A DNA stretch of 5,750 nt from Betaproteobacteria bacterium UBA6904 (GTDB lineage Bacteria; Pseudomonadota; Gammaproteobacteria; Burkholderiales; SG8-39). Position numbers and translations under genes: made by a program. Location of the stretch: assembly GCA_002451175.1 (NCBI GenBank), contig DKBI01000254.1:1133-6882 (forward strand), in the 5' to 3' direction. The notes beneath the pieces were generated by a model, which did not search any database, was not told the DNA's origin, and saw only the letters and a program-made list of their open reading frames with translations. Below, in pieces: positions 5,102 through 5,750 of the stretch. Position 1 is the stretch's first letter. Every line of letters begins with the position of its first letter.

Positions 5102-5725
5102 TTAGCGGTCTACCAAGATGCCGAGGCGGGACAATTGGCGCCGAAGCGAAGCCGCGCCATCTCTCCCAAAGTAGAGCATGGCGTTCAGGCCCGCCTGCTT
5201 CGCGGCCTCGACGTTCTCGGCCCGGTCGTCCAGAAGCAGGATGGCGCTCGCATCGCAGCCGAGTTGCGCAATGACCGCCTCAAAGAACGCGACCCGGGGT
5301 TTGGCGGCACCGACGAAACACGAGTAGAACTCGCGATCGAAGAGAAGCCTGTAGTTCAGACCTTCCGACATGTGCCTGGCACGCAGCGCTTGTTGATTGC
5401 TGCCGACGTGGCACGGGATACCCAATCGGCGAACCGCCTGAACGGTTTGCATGACATCCTGATGAATCTCGATCGCGTGAAGAACGTTCAGTGTCTCAGC
5501 CAGGAAGCTGGCCCGCCCCCACTTTGCCAGCTTGGCTTCGAGTCGCTCAACGAAGCCCGTCGCGGATTCGAGGACTTCTGCTTCGGCCTCGAGGATGTCT
5601 TCCACGAGGGCTTTGGCTTGGGACTCATCTTCGAGCGTCAGCACCGACTGCAGCGCCGGCTGCCAGCGCCTCGTGGGGTATTGGAGAACGCCATCGGCAT
5701 CGAAGAGGATGTTTTCAATGGACAC
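5102..5725 (-). CDS. HAD-superfamily hydrolase (subfamily IA-like), GTG start
   Basis: The 207-residue product carries all four HAD motifs: motif I NILFDADGVL with nucleophile Asp9 and acid/base Asp11; motif II CHVGSNQQ with Ser109; motif III Lys142 in VGAAKPRVAFF; motif IV AILLLDDRAENVEAA with Asp166 and Asp167 for magnesium. A helical cap of about 75 residues lies between motifs I and II, as in the IA subfamily (phosphoglycolate phosphatase, haloacid dehalogenase). The Asp-x-Asp motif I favours a phosphatase over a dehalogenase, whose motif I lacks the second Asp. The substrate is unknown. The start is GTG 5725-5723, just before motif I, with only a weak GAG 7 nt upstream. The frame stays open to the right edge without another start codon, so a longer N-terminus cannot be wholly excluded, though motif I is already at the usual N-terminal place. 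Length is typical. Confidence 0.88.
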   Translation of the reverse strand: MSIENILFDADGVLQYPTRRWQPALQSVLTLEDESQAKALVEDILEAEAEVLESATGFVERLEAKLAKWGRASFLAETLNVLHAIEIHQDVMQTVQAVRRLGIPCHVGSNQQALRARHMSEGLNYRLLFDREFYSCFVGAAKPRVAFFEAVIAQLGCDASAILLLDDRAENVEAAKQAGLNAMLYFGRDGAASLRRQLSRLGILVDR

Positions 5726-5750
5726 AGGACCGCTCGGCGACTTCGCTAGC

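Overview
The window is compact, GC-rich bacterial DNA, with codons mostly ending in G or C, Shine-Dalgarno sequences of the GGAGG type and typical Sec signal peptides. I infer a proteobacterium, probably beta or gamma, from the style of the proteins; no rRNA, tRNA or marker gene fixes the taxon. All ten genes I can support lie on the minus strand, so the biological reading order runs from the right edge (5725) to the left edge (1). There is no gene-free stretch over 300 bases; the largest gap is 186 nt (1051-1236).

In reading order: a HAD-superfamily hydrolase with a GTG start (5725-5102); a 65-residue KOW-motif protein (5012-4815); a GNAT acetyltransferase with a TTG start (4770-4279); an exported DUF1579-like protein (4178-3597); an exported FG-GAP/VCBS-type protein (3537-2608) whose C-terminal end looks frameshifted; a RimJ/RimL-like GNAT acetyltransferase (2623-2093); an exported SGNH-like hydrolase (2034-1237); a stand-alone TfoX N-terminal-domain protein (1050-712); a GFA/CENP-V zinc protein (648-208); and, only 5 nt further on, the first 67 codons of an exported intradiol-dioxygenase-like protein that runs off the left edge.

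The genes share direction and tight spacing but no obvious pathway: they are a mixture of small housekeeping or accessory enzymes (two acetyltransferases, a phosphatase-like hydrolase, an esterase-like hydrolase, a zinc enzyme) and exported proteins. The strongest candidate for a functional pair is GFA plus the dioxygenase-like gene, which look translationally coupled. Gene content recalls integron cassette arrays, but no recurring attC sites are present. I found no phage, transposon, CRISPR, toxin-antitoxin or defence module, and no convincing new multi-gene system. The most useful observations are the probable frameshift in the FG-GAP gene, the truncated dioxygenase-like gene at the edge, the atypical SGNH motifs, and GC-rich stem-loops in several gaps.
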